IMG/VR virus record: IMGVR_UViG_3300017613_000582
Location: 1 to 33,755 of that record
Length of the DNA stretch: 33,755 nucleotides
DNA from: a virus
Direction: 5' to 3' (one strand)
Below the pieces are notes generated by a model. It saw nothing but the letters and a program-made list of their open reading frames with translations. It made no database searches and was not told the origin of the DNA. Below, one piece after another: positions 7,473 through 14,868 of the stretch. Positions within the stretch are counted from its first letter, which is position 1; each line of letters starts with the position of its first letter. The position numbers were made by a program, and so were the translations under genes.

Positions 7473-7885
7473 ACTATGAAGTACATGAAGTACTAGACAA
7501 AACCGCCAAACTGAAAAATAAATCAGAGAGGGTGGAATATCTTAAATCAAACAAAAGTGGGGCCTTGATGGATATTCTTCGGGGGTCTATGGATGATCGT
7601 ATTGTTTGGTTGCTGCCAGAAGGCAAACCCCCTTACGAAGAAAATCAAGAGGGGTCTGTCCCATCTAACTTTATCAAAGAATGTGTGAATCTTGCATATC
7701 TTGTAAAGGGTGGTAAGGGTGATGATCTTTTACCTGTCAAACGAGAACAGATTTTTATCAGACTGTTGGAATCAATCCATCCAAGAGATGCTGAGTTTGT
7801 AATTGATATGATCAACAAAAAAGCACCAAAGAATATATCAAAACCGATTGTTAAGGAAGCCTTTCCGGGTCTCCTACCAGACTAA
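7469..7885 (+). CDS. DUF6433-like conserved T4 phage protein
   Basis: The 138-residue protein begins MNYEVHEVLDKTAKLKNKSE and has the conserved landmarks LMDILRGSMDDRIVWLLPEG, PPYEEN, KREQIFIRLLESIHPRDAEF and the C-terminal VKEAFPGLLPD. I recognise this as the family I know as DUF6433, which is common beside rnh in cyanophage-type T4 relatives. Its ATGA start overlaps the end of rnh, suggesting coupled expression and a replication-related or late accessory role. The biochemical function is unknown. Confidence 0.75.
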   Translation: MNYEVHEVLDKTAKLKNKSERVEYLKSNKSGALMDILRGSMDDRIVWLLPEGKPPYEENQEGSVPSNFIKECVNLAYLVKGGKGDDLLPVKREQIFIRLLESIHPRDAEFVIDMINKKAPKNISKPIVKEAFPGLLPD

Positions 7886-7934
7886 AAGTTATAGGGGGTA
7901 TATATAATCATGAAACAATAATCATGGTGATAAT

Positions 7935-8168
7935 ATGCCCCTATACAATATTAAGAACAAAAAGACCGAAGAAGTAAAAGAGATATTTCTGAAGTCTAAT
8001 GATAGAGAATCTTATTTTGAAGAAAACCCTGATTGGTTTCAGATGCTATCTACCCCAAATTTTATAACTCAGAACGGAAGTACTTTAGCAAAGACCAGTG
8101 ATGGTTTTAAAGACCTTCTCAAAGGTATTAAAAAGGGGTCGGGGCGTGGCAACACAATTAACACATAA
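7935..8168 (+). CDS. Small conserved marine T4-like phage protein
   Basis: The 77-residue protein has MPLYNIKNKKTEEVKEIFLK, a helix with SYFEENPDWFQ, then FITQNGS and DGFKDLLKGIKKGSGRG. The pattern (short beta hairpin, helix, a DGFKdLL motif and a Gly-rich tail) is typical of a short protein found near rnh and DUF6433 genes in cyanophage-like T4 phages. It looks like an FmdB-type regulatory fold that has lost its zinc cysteines; that comparison is tentative. A TATATATAAT box and a 49-nt gap lie upstream. Confidence 0.6.
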   Translation: MPLYNIKNKKTEEVKEIFLKSNDRESYFEENPDWFQMLSTPNFITQNGSTLAKTSDGFKDLLKGIKKGSGRGNTINT

Positions 8169-8176
8169 GGTATAAC

Positions 8177-8749
8177 ATGACACATAAATTAGCAATTGTG
8201 GTAGGCCACAACGAACGAAGCCAAGGGGCAGTAAGACCAGATAATGGCATGTCTGAATATGTTTACAATTCTAAACTTGCAAAGATGATTCGAGATGAAG
8301 CAGATGATTACGACTTGGATGTAAAAGTCTTTTGGCGTAGGTCTGGTGGTGGATACACAACAGAAATTAAGCGTGTATATGCAGAGGTAGATAATTGGCG
8401 ATCAGATGCTTCTATTGAACTTCACTTTAATGCTGCTGGAAATCCTTCTGCATCGGGTACAGAAACCCTAAGTTCTGGATCAAAAAAATCTTTGAAATTG
8501 GCTGAAGAAGTACAGATGGAAATGGTAGAAGAATTGGGTCTACGGGATCGTGGTATTATCATTAGAAACTCTCGTACCAAAGGCAGAGGATATCAATCAT
8601 TGGTATCTGGTAAATGTCCAGCTATTCTAACAGAACCTTTCTTTGCTACATCTTCCAAGGGTCGGGCGGCAACAGATGAAGCATTTGAACAGCTAAAGCT
8701 GGCCCAAGCTATCCTTGAAGGTGCATCCCGAGCGATTAAATCGTTTTAA
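8177..8749 (+). CDS. N-acetylmuramoyl-L-alanine amidase endolysin (Amidase_3 type)
   Basis: The 190-residue single-domain protein carries the zinc ligands and catalytic Glu of the Amidase_3 family in order. They are VVGHNER (His11), the Glu of MSEYVYN (Glu27), SIELHFNA (His83) and ILTEPFF (Glu153). It cleaves the amide bond between N-acetylmuramic acid and L-alanine in peptidoglycan. There is no signal peptide and no separate wall-binding domain, so it would need a holin for access to the wall. The start at 8177 is preceded by AAGG. With the spanins at 2.5-3.1 kb it forms the recognisable lysis set. Confidence 0.92.
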   Translation: MTHKLAIVVGHNERSQGAVRPDNGMSEYVYNSKLAKMIRDEADDYDLDVKVFWRRSGGGYTTEIKRVYAEVDNWRSDASIELHFNAAGNPSASGTETLSSGSKKSLKLAEEVQMEMVEELGLRDRGIIIRNSRTKGRGYQSLVSGKCPAILTEPFFATSSKGRAATDEAFEQLKLAQAILEGASRAIKSF

Positions 8750-8763
8750 TTTAAAAAACACTA

Positions 8764-8791
8764 TTGACTCTTTCCTCAATTCTGCTATGTT
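8764..8791 (+). promoter_or_regulatory. Early-type sigma70 promoter with extended -10
   Basis: TTGACT (8764-8769), a 16-nt spacer and TATGTT (8786-8791) preceded by TGC form an extended -10 promoter. It lies 33 nt before the start of the gene at 8824. The motif TTGACTC-N10-TCTGCTA is repeated exactly at 25794-25817 in front of another small gene. Confidence 0.6.
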
Positions 8792-8823
8792 GTAGATAGA
8801 AATTGAAAATGAAAGGAAGAGAT

Positions 8824-9174
8824 ATGTGGGATAAAGTTTTTGAAGAAGCAGTTGCTGCTGGTAAAAAAGCCGCTGAAGCAGTTACCCCCACGCCAATGGC
8901 GTTCCGTAACACTCTTACTGGAGAAGTCTTCCGGGAAGATGGTGGAGCCTGTGGCTTTGCTTGGGTAACAGTACGCCCTGCCCGTGGACCATTCGTTACT
9001 TGGTGTAAGAAGAATGAGAAGGGGTCCAAACATTGGAATACCGGTTGGTACTTCTGGGGTTCGCACGTATGGGGTGGGCAATCCATAGAGCGCAAAGAGG
9101 CTGGAATGAAGGCCTTTGCTGAAGTCCTAAAGGGCTATGGCTTGAACGCTACTATGGGAAGTCGTTTGGACTAA
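8824..9174 (+). CDS. Early-type small phage protein of unknown function
   Basis: I choose ATG 8824 (MWDKVFEEAVAAGKKAAEAV), which follows AAAGGAAG with good spacing, over an upstream ATG. The protein has about 116 residues: an amphipathic N-terminal helix, then an aromatic- and Gly-rich beta region. That region includes GACGFAWVTVRP, PFVTWCKKN, HWNTGWYFWGSH and WGGQSIERKEAGMKAFAEVL. The last motif looks like a conserved dimer or ligand surface with a closing helix. Its own promoter and strong ribosome binding site suggest abundant early expression. I do not recognise a function. Confidence 0.72.
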   Translation: MWDKVFEEAVAAGKKAAEAVTPTPMAFRNTLTGEVFREDGGACGFAWVTVRPARGPFVTWCKKNEKGSKHWNTGWYFWGSHVWGGQSIERKEAGMKAFAEVLKGYGLNATMGSRLD

Positions 9175-9197
9175 AACTTAATATTATGGAGAGAAAG

Positions 9198-9362
9198 ATG
9201 GCTAAATTCAATCGTTTTGATGCCAACAACAAACGCAACAATCGTCACAAGCAAGTAAGTCGTGATGATGACAATCTCAGAAAAATCCGGCGTAAGAAAA
9301 ATGCCCATCCTAAATGGAAGATGCAGGACTCTGATCTGAGTGAATTTGAACTGGAGGGATAA
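9198..9362 (+). CDS. Very small basic protein
   Basis: The 54-residue ORF starts at ATG 9198, 6 nt after GGAG (9188-9191). It begins MAKFNRFDANNKRNNRHKQV and is rich in Arg, Lys and Asn in its first 40 residues, with an acidic tail (SDLSEFELEG). It lies between two genes on the same strand with 23 and 4 nt gaps. Basic, disordered composition suggests RNA, DNA or ribosome contact, but there is no recognisable family. Confidence 0.6.
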   Translation: MAKFNRFDANNKRNNRHKQVSRDDDNLRKIRRKKNAHPKWKMQDSDLSEFELEG

Positions 9363-9366
9363 ACTC

Positions 9367-9564
9367 ATGACCCATTTATTTGACGAAATCAGACCTGATA
9401 TCAAAGTTTACTACTTCATAGAAGATGGTAATTTGTGCTGGTCCTTGGATGAATACGAACTTACTCGTTCAAAAAGACGAGGATATCCATATAGAGTGGT
9501 TGACTATACCATAGATTCATACTATGGTGAAGATTATAACCAACCTAGTGGAGATGAAATTTGA
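9367..9564 (+). CDS. Small acidic protein of unknown function
   Basis: ATG 9367 (MTHLFDEIRPDIKVYYFIED) has GGAGGG 8 nt upstream, so the longer TTG start at 9340 is unlikely. The 65 residues are rich in Tyr and Asp (YYFIEDGNLCWSLDEYEL, then VVDYTIDSYYGEDYNQ). Its stop overlaps the TTG start of the HAD gene. The tight packing points to an operon. No known family. Confidence 0.6.
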   Translation: MTHLFDEIRPDIKVYYFIEDGNLCWSLDEYELTRSKRRGYPYRVVDYTIDSYYGEDYNQPSGDEI

Positions 9565-10175
9565 ATTACACAAACCATGATATTGATCGTGTTATCCTAA
9601 CTGACATTGATGGCGTAGTCCTAAACTGGGAATACGCCTTCATTACATGGATGAGCGCACGGGGGTTTAACTTACCTCAAAACCGTGAACAATCGTATTA
9701 CATGCACATCCTGTATAGAGATCAGCTATCAAAAGCTGAAGTTAAATCAATGATCCGCACCTTTAATGAATCTGCTGCAATTGGATTTTTACCCCCTCTT
9801 CGGGATGCAATGTATTATATGAAAAAATTACATGAAGAGCATGGGTTTATATTTCATGCAATCACGTCTTTATCTAATGATCAATCAGCCCAGAAATTAC
9901 GAATTCAAAACCTTGAGAAATTGTTTGGTACTACCTTGTTTGACACTCATGTCTTTTTGGACACTGGGGAAGATAAAGATGAAGTGTTGAAAAAATATGC
10001 TGATACGGGTCTTACTTGGATCGAAGATAAAGTTGAAAATGCCATTGTAGGTAAAGACCTTGGATTGAATGCTATGATTATGGAGCATGGGCACAATATG
10101 AACCATGATCTTCCAATACTCGAAGACATTCCATTGGTGAAAAACTGGAAAGAAATTTATGAGGTAATGACATGA
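9561..10175 (+). CDS. HAD-superfamily phosphatase
   Basis: The 204-residue protein uses TTG 9561 as start, 7 nt after GGAG and overlapping the preceding stop. HAD motif I is ILTDIDGVVLNW (nucleophile Asp15, acid/base Asp17). Motif II is the Thr/Ser in HAITSLS (near residue 100). Motif IV is in LTWIEDKVENA. The alpha-helical cap region between motifs I and II is short. The layout resembles phage deoxyribonucleotidase or haloacid dehalogenase-like phosphatases, so a nucleotide substrate is reasonable but unproven. It is followed by an ATGA-overlapping PTH2-like gene. Confidence 0.82.
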   Translation: MNYTNHDIDRVILTDIDGVVLNWEYAFITWMSARGFNLPQNREQSYYMHILYRDQLSKAEVKSMIRTFNESAAIGFLPPLRDAMYYMKKLHEEHGFIFHAITSLSNDQSAQKLRIQNLEKLFGTTLFDTHVFLDTGEDKDEVLKKYADTGLTWIEDKVENAIVGKDLGLNAMIMEHGHNMNHDLPILEDIPLVKNWKEIYEVMT

Positions 10176-10570
10176 CACCAGTACTATACATATTAATGCG
10201 AAACGACATGGACAGTTTGAATCCGGGCAAGGCTATTGCACAGGGCAGTCATGCTACCAATGATTTTGAATATAACATAACATCTGAAACTGATAACATA
10301 ACAGATGCAGTGAAGGCATGGAAAGACGAAGGCTTTGAATCCTTCGGTACATGCATTGTTCTTGGAGCAACTGAAAATCAAATCGGTATGATCGTAGATT
10401 CAGTTGAAACTATATATGGATTAGCGGCGAGCGATATAATTGATCCGACTTATCCGATTACAGACGGTGATACATTACATTTTTTGCCGGTTATGACTTG
10501 TGCTTGGTTATTTGCTGAAGATGCTAAATTAGCACAGCCATATTTATCTCATCTTGATCTATATAAATAG
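10172..10570 (+). CDS. PTH2-like peptidyl-tRNA hydrolase homologue
   Basis: The 132-residue protein begins with the PTH2 pattern LYILMRNDMDSLNPGKAIAQ followed by GSHATNDF. The Gly-Lys (Lys20) and AQ..HA elements match the conserved core of archaeal/eukaryotic peptidyl-tRNA hydrolase 2. The later part (GTCIVLGATENQIGMIVDSV, LHFLPVMTCAWLF) corresponds to the central and last beta strands. PTH2 recycles peptidyl-tRNA; T4-like marine phages often carry this small protein, and it may differ in activity. Its stop lies inside a TATAAATA box that may drive the next genes. Confidence 0.75.
   Translation: MTPVLYILMRNDMDSLNPGKAIAQGSHATNDFEYNITSETDNITDAVKAWKDEGFESFGTCIVLGATENQIGMIVDSVETIYGLAASDIIDPTYPITDGDTLHFLPVMTCAWLFAEDAKLAQPYLSHLDLYK
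10562..10569 (+). promoter_or_regulatory. Candidate T4-type late promoter box, plus strand
   Basis: TATAAATA matches the T4 late-promoter -10 consensus exactly. It overlaps the last codons of the PTH2-like gene and lies just upstream of the next small gene and the EF-hand membrane protein. Because the box also encodes Tyr-Lys, it could be coincidental; three identical boxes precede structural genes on the other strand. Confidence 0.4.
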
Positions 10571-10574
10571 AGGT

Positions 10575-10814
10575 ATGAACAACATTATGAATTTTTTCGA
10601 ACTTCTCAACCTCAGATATGAGTTTAACACCATTGTGTTGAGATACAGGATTCCCCGTGAACGTAAAGATGGTACATTAGACAACCTGCAATATTTTCTA
10701 AACAATGCTAGACACAAAAACAAGTTCAGAACTGGGTTTGGCAGGGCGGAAGAGATTGCCAAAATTATTCTATACGAGGAAAAAAAATGTCGCACAAAGA
10801 AGGCTACGATATAG
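10575..10814 (+). CDS. Small basic protein of unknown function
   Basis: The plausible starts are ATG 10575 and ATG 10587 (MNFFELLNLRYEFNTIVLRY). Both follow AGAGG, with very short and rather long spacing respectively, so the start is uncertain. The 79- or 75-residue product is basic with helical segments (LDNLQYFLNNARHKNKFRTG, AEEIAKIILYEE). The end overlaps the next gene by 28 nt in another frame. Nothing identifies a family. Confidence 0.55.
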   Translation: MNNIMNFFELLNLRYEFNTIVLRYRIPRERKDGTLDNLQYFLNNARHKNKFRTGFGRAEEIAKIILYEEKKCRTKKATI

Positions 10815-11086
10815 ATCATGATGGAAACGTGACAGACGAAGAACTGGTCAAGGTAGAATTAATCTCTGAGTTAGAATCAAAGATTGCAAAGTCTGAGGCA
10901 CAAAAGAAATTGGCATGGGCCGCTCTTCTTTTAATGGCGGTATTTACCCTAGGGATATTTGGTCCATGGGTGCCGTTAGATAGGTTGGTATTATTGGTAG
11001 AATTGTCTGGTATGTTTTACATAGCACAAGCATCTATTGTTGGGGCGTACATGGGCTTTACCTCAATTATGTCGCTTAGAAAGTAA
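10787..11086 (+). CDS. EF-hand membrane protein, possible holin
   Basis: The 99-residue protein starts with a canonical EF-hand calcium loop in GYDIDHDGNVTDEEL. It continues with a helix (about 25-42) and two membrane segments (about 44-64, LAWAALLLMAVFTLGIFGPW, and about 70-92, LLVELSGMFYIAQASIVGAY). Cytoplasmic EF-hand plus two membrane helices is a recurring protein in marine T4-like phages. It is a candidate holin or membrane regulator because the endolysin has no signal peptide, but topology alone cannot prove that. Alternatively it could be a calcium-sensing virion or membrane protein. Confidence 0.72.
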   Translation: MSHKEGYDIDHDGNVTDEELVKVELISELESKIAKSEAQKKLAWAALLLMAVFTLGIFGPWVPLDRLVLLVELSGMFYIAQASIVGAYMGFTSIMSLRK

Positions 11087-11151
11087 TTTTCCAAGCGACC
11101 ATTCTAATGATAATTTTGATATGGATGAAATGATAAAGGCTAGGAAGAGTA

Positions 11152-11937
11152 ATGAATAAGAGCCAATTAATATATCAGGTGTATGTAGGCAAGAAATCAG
11201 CCCTGTACGATCACTGTACTGCCTCAGTACGAGCTTATGCAGAGGCCATGGGGGTAGACTACGTCTGTCAAACAGTACCCAAGCTATTCATCAAGCCAGA
11301 CCCATTCACAACTGGAAGAAGCTGGCAAGCTGTAGAGCGACTGGGATATTTACCTATATTTGAAAAAGAGAATGCATTTGATTACTTTGAAAAGGGTTAT
11401 GATCAAATAGCTATCATCGATTCTGATGTGTATGTAAGACCTGATAGCCCTAACATATTTGATGATCTACCCCCAGAATATGACTTTGGGGCAGTGGTAG
11501 AAAGAGATATGCCCATCACTGATGTGTATAAGAAAAAGATCATCAACTATTCTTACATGCAATATAAATCAATCACCAATGTAGACTTCAAACCAAATGA
11601 TCTCGGATATGAATTTATGAATATGGGTATTATGGTGATGAATAAATCCATTACAAAATATCTGAATGGTCAAACCGCCAAACAGTTTATACAACGCCCA
11701 GAGTTTAAGAACTTTGTGGATGGTGTTGGACCATGGAAATGGTCAACAGACCAGACATTACTAAACACATGGATACGTCATTCAGGAATGAAATATAAGG
11801 GTTTACATTGGAAGTGGAATGGTTTATATTCGGTTAACAAAAAAATCCACGTATGTCATTTCATACATTTCTTTTTGAAAGATAAGCTGCCCAACAGGGG
11901 CGAAAACGTAACACAATTGATGAAGGATATATTGTGA
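11152..11937 (+). CDS. Glycosyltransferase, GT-A/GT8-like
   Basis: The 261-residue protein has a GT-A pattern: an N-terminal beta strand (QLIYQVYVGKKSALYDHC), a helix, then the metal-binding DxD in IAIIDSDVYVRPD (Asp90, Asp92). Further on come FMNMGIMVMNKS and a substrate loop WSTDQTLLNTW. The C-terminal HVCHFIHF contains candidate metal-binding His residues. This fits GT8-type retaining transferases acting on nucleotide sugars. It opens a run of glycan-type genes to about 16.8 kb. Acceptor unknown: candidates are a virion glycan, host LPS or modified DNA. Confidence 0.8.
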   Translation: MNKSQLIYQVYVGKKSALYDHCTASVRAYAEAMGVDYVCQTVPKLFIKPDPFTTGRSWQAVERLGYLPIFEKENAFDYFEKGYDQIAIIDSDVYVRPDSPNIFDDLPPEYDFGAVVERDMPITDVYKKKIINYSYMQYKSITNVDFKPNDLGYEFMNMGIMVMNKSITKYLNGQTAKQFIQRPEFKNFVDGVGPWKWSTDQTLLNTWIRHSGMKYKGLHWKWNGLYSVNKKIHVCHFIHFFLKDKLPNRGENVTQLMKDIL

Positions 11938-11977
11938 TATACAATATTCTATTCAAAATAATGACAGGATAAAGCCA

Positions 11978-12142
11978 ATGAACAAAATTCAATGTAATTG
12001 GTGTGGTAGGTTTATTTCTTATAAGGATTTGGATGAGAATAAGGCTACTACAGAATTTACTCCAGACTCTCATTTTGGACCTGAAGTTATTGAACACACA
12101 TGCAAGAAGTGTAATGAAGAGGATGATAAATTAAATGGATAA
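11978..12142 (+). CDS. Small zinc-finger protein (two CxxC)
   Basis: The 54-residue ORF has MNKIQCNWCGRFISYKDLDE and, near its end, HTCKKCNEEDD. The four Cys (CNWC and CKKC) are separated by about 33 residues and suit a zinc ribbon. It lies in the 214-nt gap between the first glycosyltransferase and the next HAD gene. The ribosome binding site is weak (AGGATAAAG). It resembles the small zinc-knuckle proteins at 5412 and 6434 in size and charge but not in detailed sequence. Confidence 0.6.
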   Translation: MNKIQCNWCGRFISYKDLDENKATTEFTPDSHFGPEVIEHTCKKCNEEDDKLNG

Positions 12143-12151
12143 GGAACTAAC

Positions 12152-12550
12152 ATGAGTGGTTGGATAGGAGTGGACCTTGATGGGACTCTAGCTCATTATG
12201 ATACTTGGAATGGTATTGACGATATTGGAGAACCAATTAAACCTATGTGTGATAGAGTTAGAAAATGGCTGGCACAGGGGAAGACCGTTAAAATTTTTAC
12301 AGCCCGTGTACATGGTATTGGAATGAAATTTTTTGATGAAAGTGAAAAGGTAAGTAATAAGGCAGATGTTCGAAGATACTCTTATAGTGAACAAACCGAA
12401 GAAATGATTAAAGGCCCTATTGAAGAATTTTGTCTAAAAGAATTTGGAATGGTTTTAGAAATCACCAACACCAAAGATTTTGGAATGATTGAACTTTGGG
12501 ATGATAGATGTGTTCAAGTTGTTCCCAATACAGGAGAAAGAATAAGATGA
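12152..12550 (+). CDS. HAD-type phosphatase (PNK-phosphatase-like)
   Basis: The 132-residue protein has motif I GVDLDGTLAHYD (Asp8, Asp10), motif II in KIFTARVHG (Thr near residue 51) and a terminal acidic motif in IELWDDRCVQV. The short form and the sequence around DLDGTLA resemble phosphatase domains related to polynucleotide kinase 3'-phosphatases and small nucleotidases. There is no kinase P-loop, so it would be a phosphatase only. AAGGAACTA precedes the ATG. Its stop overlaps the next start (ATGA). Confidence 0.8.
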   Translation: MSGWIGVDLDGTLAHYDTWNGIDDIGEPIKPMCDRVRKWLAQGKTVKIFTARVHGIGMKFFDESEKVSNKADVRRYSYSEQTEEMIKGPIEEFCLKEFGMVLEITNTKDFGMIELWDDRCVQVVPNTGERIR

Positions 12551-12822
12551 TAAAAGAACAAAAAATGATTGACTGGGCTATAGAACAGTTTCATAAAGCA
12601 AAGCTATGTCATAGAAACGATTTCATTAATTGTGAATTTAGAGATTTGGCTCAATATCATTCTACCCTTGGAAGATCAATTCGAAACGAATTTAAACTTT
12701 GGAAAGGCTCGTGGGAACCAGAACTTGAAGGTAATGTAGATTATTCTACTAACCATCCAGATCAGGTTTCTCAAAGAGTAATTGAGAAGGTCTGGAAGGA
12801 ACTACAAAAGAATGACGGGTAA
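12547..12822 (+). CDS. Conserved small protein, DUF6794-like
   Basis: I choose ATG 12547 (MIKEQKMIDWAIEQFHKAKL) over an upstream start because it overlaps the preceding stop and has AGGAG upstream. The 91-residue helical protein contains LAQYHSTLGRSIRNEFKLWK and HPDQVSQRVIEKVWKEL. This pattern (H..LGR.IRN.F.LW, then HPD.VS) recalls a small family I know as DUF6794, found in bacteria and phages with no known function. The sulfotransferase gene overlaps its 3' end. Confidence 0.65.
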   Translation: MIKEQKMIDWAIEQFHKAKLCHRNDFINCEFRDLAQYHSTLGRSIRNEFKLWKGSWEPELEGNVDYSTNHPDQVSQRVIEKVWKELQKNDG

Positions 12823-13507
12823 AATATTCATTCACATCCCTAAGAATGGGGGGATGACAATACGAAGAAGTCCTGATCTTAGGGATAGGATTGTACCCGC
12901 TGGACCTTTAGTTCATAGAGCTGTTGCATATACCAATAATGTTAAAGCCAAGATGAAAGAGACTAAAGATCATCCGGGCCTAGAGCATGCCAGATGGAAA
13001 GACTTAAAAAGAAACATTGTTCTTGAAGCTGGGTCATTTGCTATTGTTCGTAATCCGTGGGATCGTGTAGTATCACGATATTTCTTTGCAAAGAAGGTTA
13101 TTGAAGTAGAAAAAAAAGTACCAGTATCTTATGCTGACACATCAAGTTTCGAAGCATTTCTTGAAGAGCGTTATAAGTGGGGAAGTGAACCATACATGTG
13201 GCATAGGGCTGTTAGAGGATGGTACCCTGCCTTCGATCACGTCTCTGATGATGAAACAGGTAAGATTGCTAGAAACCTTGATATTCTCAGATTTGAAAGC
13301 TATGATGAAGACTTCAAGGCATATTTCAGACTTCTGACAAATCCAAAACCCCGTAATGTGACTGCCATGAATAAGAAACATTATACCGACATATATACAC
13401 CAGAAACAATCCAGATAGTTGCTGATTGGTATGAGAAAGACATTGAAACTTGGGGATATGATTTTGACACGGGACCTACTAAAAATTGCTTCTTTAAGAA
13501 AGCTTAA
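12812..13507 (+). CDS. Sulfotransferase (Sulfotransfer_2-like)
   Basis: ATG 12812 gives a 231-residue protein beginning MTGKIFIHIPKNGGMTIRRS. The IHIPKNGGMT loop is the 5'-phosphosulfate-binding (PSB) motif, with Lys11. FAIVRNPWDRVVSRYFF (about 76-92) is the 3'-phosphate-binding motif, with Arg80 and Ser88. These define PAPS-dependent sulfotransferases that sulfate carbohydrates, with His/Glu elsewhere likely catalytic. It sits inside the glycosyltransferase cassette, so a sugar substrate is likely. It overlaps the previous gene by 11 nt. Phage-encoded sulfotransferases are uncommon. Confidence 0.85.
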   Translation: MTGKIFIHIPKNGGMTIRRSPDLRDRIVPAGPLVHRAVAYTNNVKAKMKETKDHPGLEHARWKDLKRNIVLEAGSFAIVRNPWDRVVSRYFFAKKVIEVEKKVPVSYADTSSFEAFLEERYKWGSEPYMWHRAVRGWYPAFDHVSDDETGKIARNLDILRFESYDEDFKAYFRLLTNPKPRNVTAMNKKHYTDIYTPETIQIVADWYEKDIETWGYDFDTGPTKNCFFKKA

Positions 13508-13531
13508 TCGCACAATAGAGAGAAAAAAATA

Positions 13532-14158
13532 ATGGACAGTTTAAAAGTATTGTTTGACAAATATGAATGTGATAAGGCGAAGAAACATCGATACCATGAG
13601 GTATATGAACCTCTGTTTATTCCTGATAGGGATCAAGAAATAAACTTCCTTGAGGTTGGGGTATGGAAAGCTGCCAGCACTAAGGCGTTTCATGACTTCT
13701 TTTTCAATGGTAACATTTATGGGGTGGATATATTTACCCGTATAAAAATAAATGATATTGATCTATCCAAACATCCCAGAATCAAATTGATGCAAGGGGA
13801 TAGTATGGATTTTTCTGTTACAGGTAAGGTCAAGAAAGAATTTCCAGTTGAGTTTGATTACATTCTAGATGATGGTGCCCATTGGCCCAAAGCCAACATG
13901 TTAACGTTTCGTCACTTTCACCCCCTGTTAAAATCTGGGGGATTGTATATCATTGAAGATGTATGGCCAATGGAATTGATGACCGGAAAAGAACTTAAAC
14001 ATCCATGGTTGACAAAGCATCCAAATAGGTATAATCCTATTGATAATCATTCGTTCCTTAATGAACTGTTTAAGTCTGATATGACCATAGAACGGTTTGA
14101 TTTAAGGTCTAAGAGTGGAAAACCTGATTCATATATCATTACTTTGAGGAAACCATGA
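13532..14158 (+). CDS. SAM-dependent class I methyltransferase
   Basis: The 208-residue protein has the Rossmann motif I INFLEVGVWKAAST (about 37-50) and an acidic motif II strand (GNIYGVDIFTR). Next come a motif III-like IKLMQGDSMDF, EFDYILDDGAHWP and a motif with GGLYIIEDVW. This is the pattern of O-methyltransferases that modify sugars or antibiotics (TylF/MycE-like, Methyltransf_24). Within the glycan cassette it may methylate a sugar hydroxyl; methylation of another small molecule is also possible. It ends overlapping the first GT25-type gene (ATGA). Confidence 0.82.
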   Translation: MDSLKVLFDKYECDKAKKHRYHEVYEPLFIPDRDQEINFLEVGVWKAASTKAFHDFFFNGNIYGVDIFTRIKINDIDLSKHPRIKLMQGDSMDFSVTGKVKKEFPVEFDYILDDGAHWPKANMLTFRHFHPLLKSGGLYIIEDVWPMELMTGKELKHPWLTKHPNRYNPIDNHSFLNELFKSDMTIERFDLRSKSGKPDSYIITLRKP

Positions 14159-14868
14159 AAGCATATGCAATAGTTGTTAAGGGAAATCCCATCTCGGAAT
14201 GTGGGTTTAAGTTTCTGGTAGCATCTTCAGAAGATGTAGGAAACGATTTTGAAGTTGAACGTTTTGATGCTACTACCCCGGATACAGCACCAGACAAATT
14301 AAAGCACCACCAAATATGGTGGAACTATCCATGGGAAGGTGAGCAAATGGACCTTTCTCTTCTTCTTCTGAAACGTGCTTATCAAACCAAAAATCCTCTT
14401 GCTAGAATTGGATGCTTTATATCTCATTACGAATTGTGGCATAAAGCAGTAGAATTGGATGAACCAATTTTAATCCTTGAACATGATGCCCAGTTCATCA
14501 AACGATTTGATTTGAGTAAATATGAAAATGGAGAATATGCTAACCTAAGAAGTTTCATCATAGGCATTAATAGTCCATTTAGTGCTACTCGAAAATCTAA
14601 CGTCTTCCACGAAAAAATTCAACATAGTAATAAAGAGCTTCAACCCTGTCCCCATGTTGATGATGATATAACAATTCCTCAAGGCCTTGCAGGAAATTCT
14701 GCTTATGTTATAGGACCTGTTGCGGCCAAAGAAATGATTAGAATAACCAAAGATGTTGGGGCTTGGCCTAATGATGCTCTTATGTGTGGGCAGTTGTTCC
14801 CCTACTTGTTTGTCACCAAAGAATACTATACAAGAGTACAGGGATTAAGGAGTACTACTACATCATGA
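14155..14868 (+). CDS. Glycosyltransferase family 25-like
   Basis: The 237-residue protein carries the GT25 block ARIGCFISHYELWHKAVELD followed by EPILILEHDA (about 83-112). The EHDA acid cluster takes the place of a DxD for metal and sugar-nucleotide binding. Further motifs are NSAYVIGPVAAKEMI and PNDALMCGQ. GT25 enzymes include LPS galactosyltransferases and collagen-type transferases. The next gene is a divergent paralogue with the same signature, so a tandem duplication followed by divergence is likely. Overlaps on both sides (ATGA) show tight coupling. Confidence 0.85.
   Translation: MKAYAIVVKGNPISECGFKFLVASSEDVGNDFEVERFDATTPDTAPDKLKHHQIWWNYPWEGEQMDLSLLLLKRAYQTKNPLARIGCFISHYELWHKAVELDEPILILEHDAQFIKRFDLSKYENGEYANLRSFIIGINSPFSATRKSNVFHEKIQHSNKELQPCPHVDDDITIPQGLAGNSAYVIGPVAAKEMIRITKDVGAWPNDALMCGQLFPYLFVTKEYYTRVQGLRSTTTS

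Noticed and set aside
7886-7934. TATATATAAT box before the gene at 7935
   Set aside because: It is near but not equal to the late consensus and no second element supports it.
8751-9095. Minus-strand ORFs over the gene at 8824
   Set aside because: The plus-strand gene has a promoter and strong ribosome binding site; the minus frames have neither.
10559-10819. 86-residue minus-strand hydrophobic ORF
   Set aside because: It mirrors a plus-strand gene of the same length in a packed plus-strand operon.
11040-11154. Possible tiny ORF between the EF-hand protein and the first glycosyltransferase
   Set aside because: It needs a TTG inside the membrane-protein gene and has no ribosome binding site; only a short peptide with a late ATG remains.
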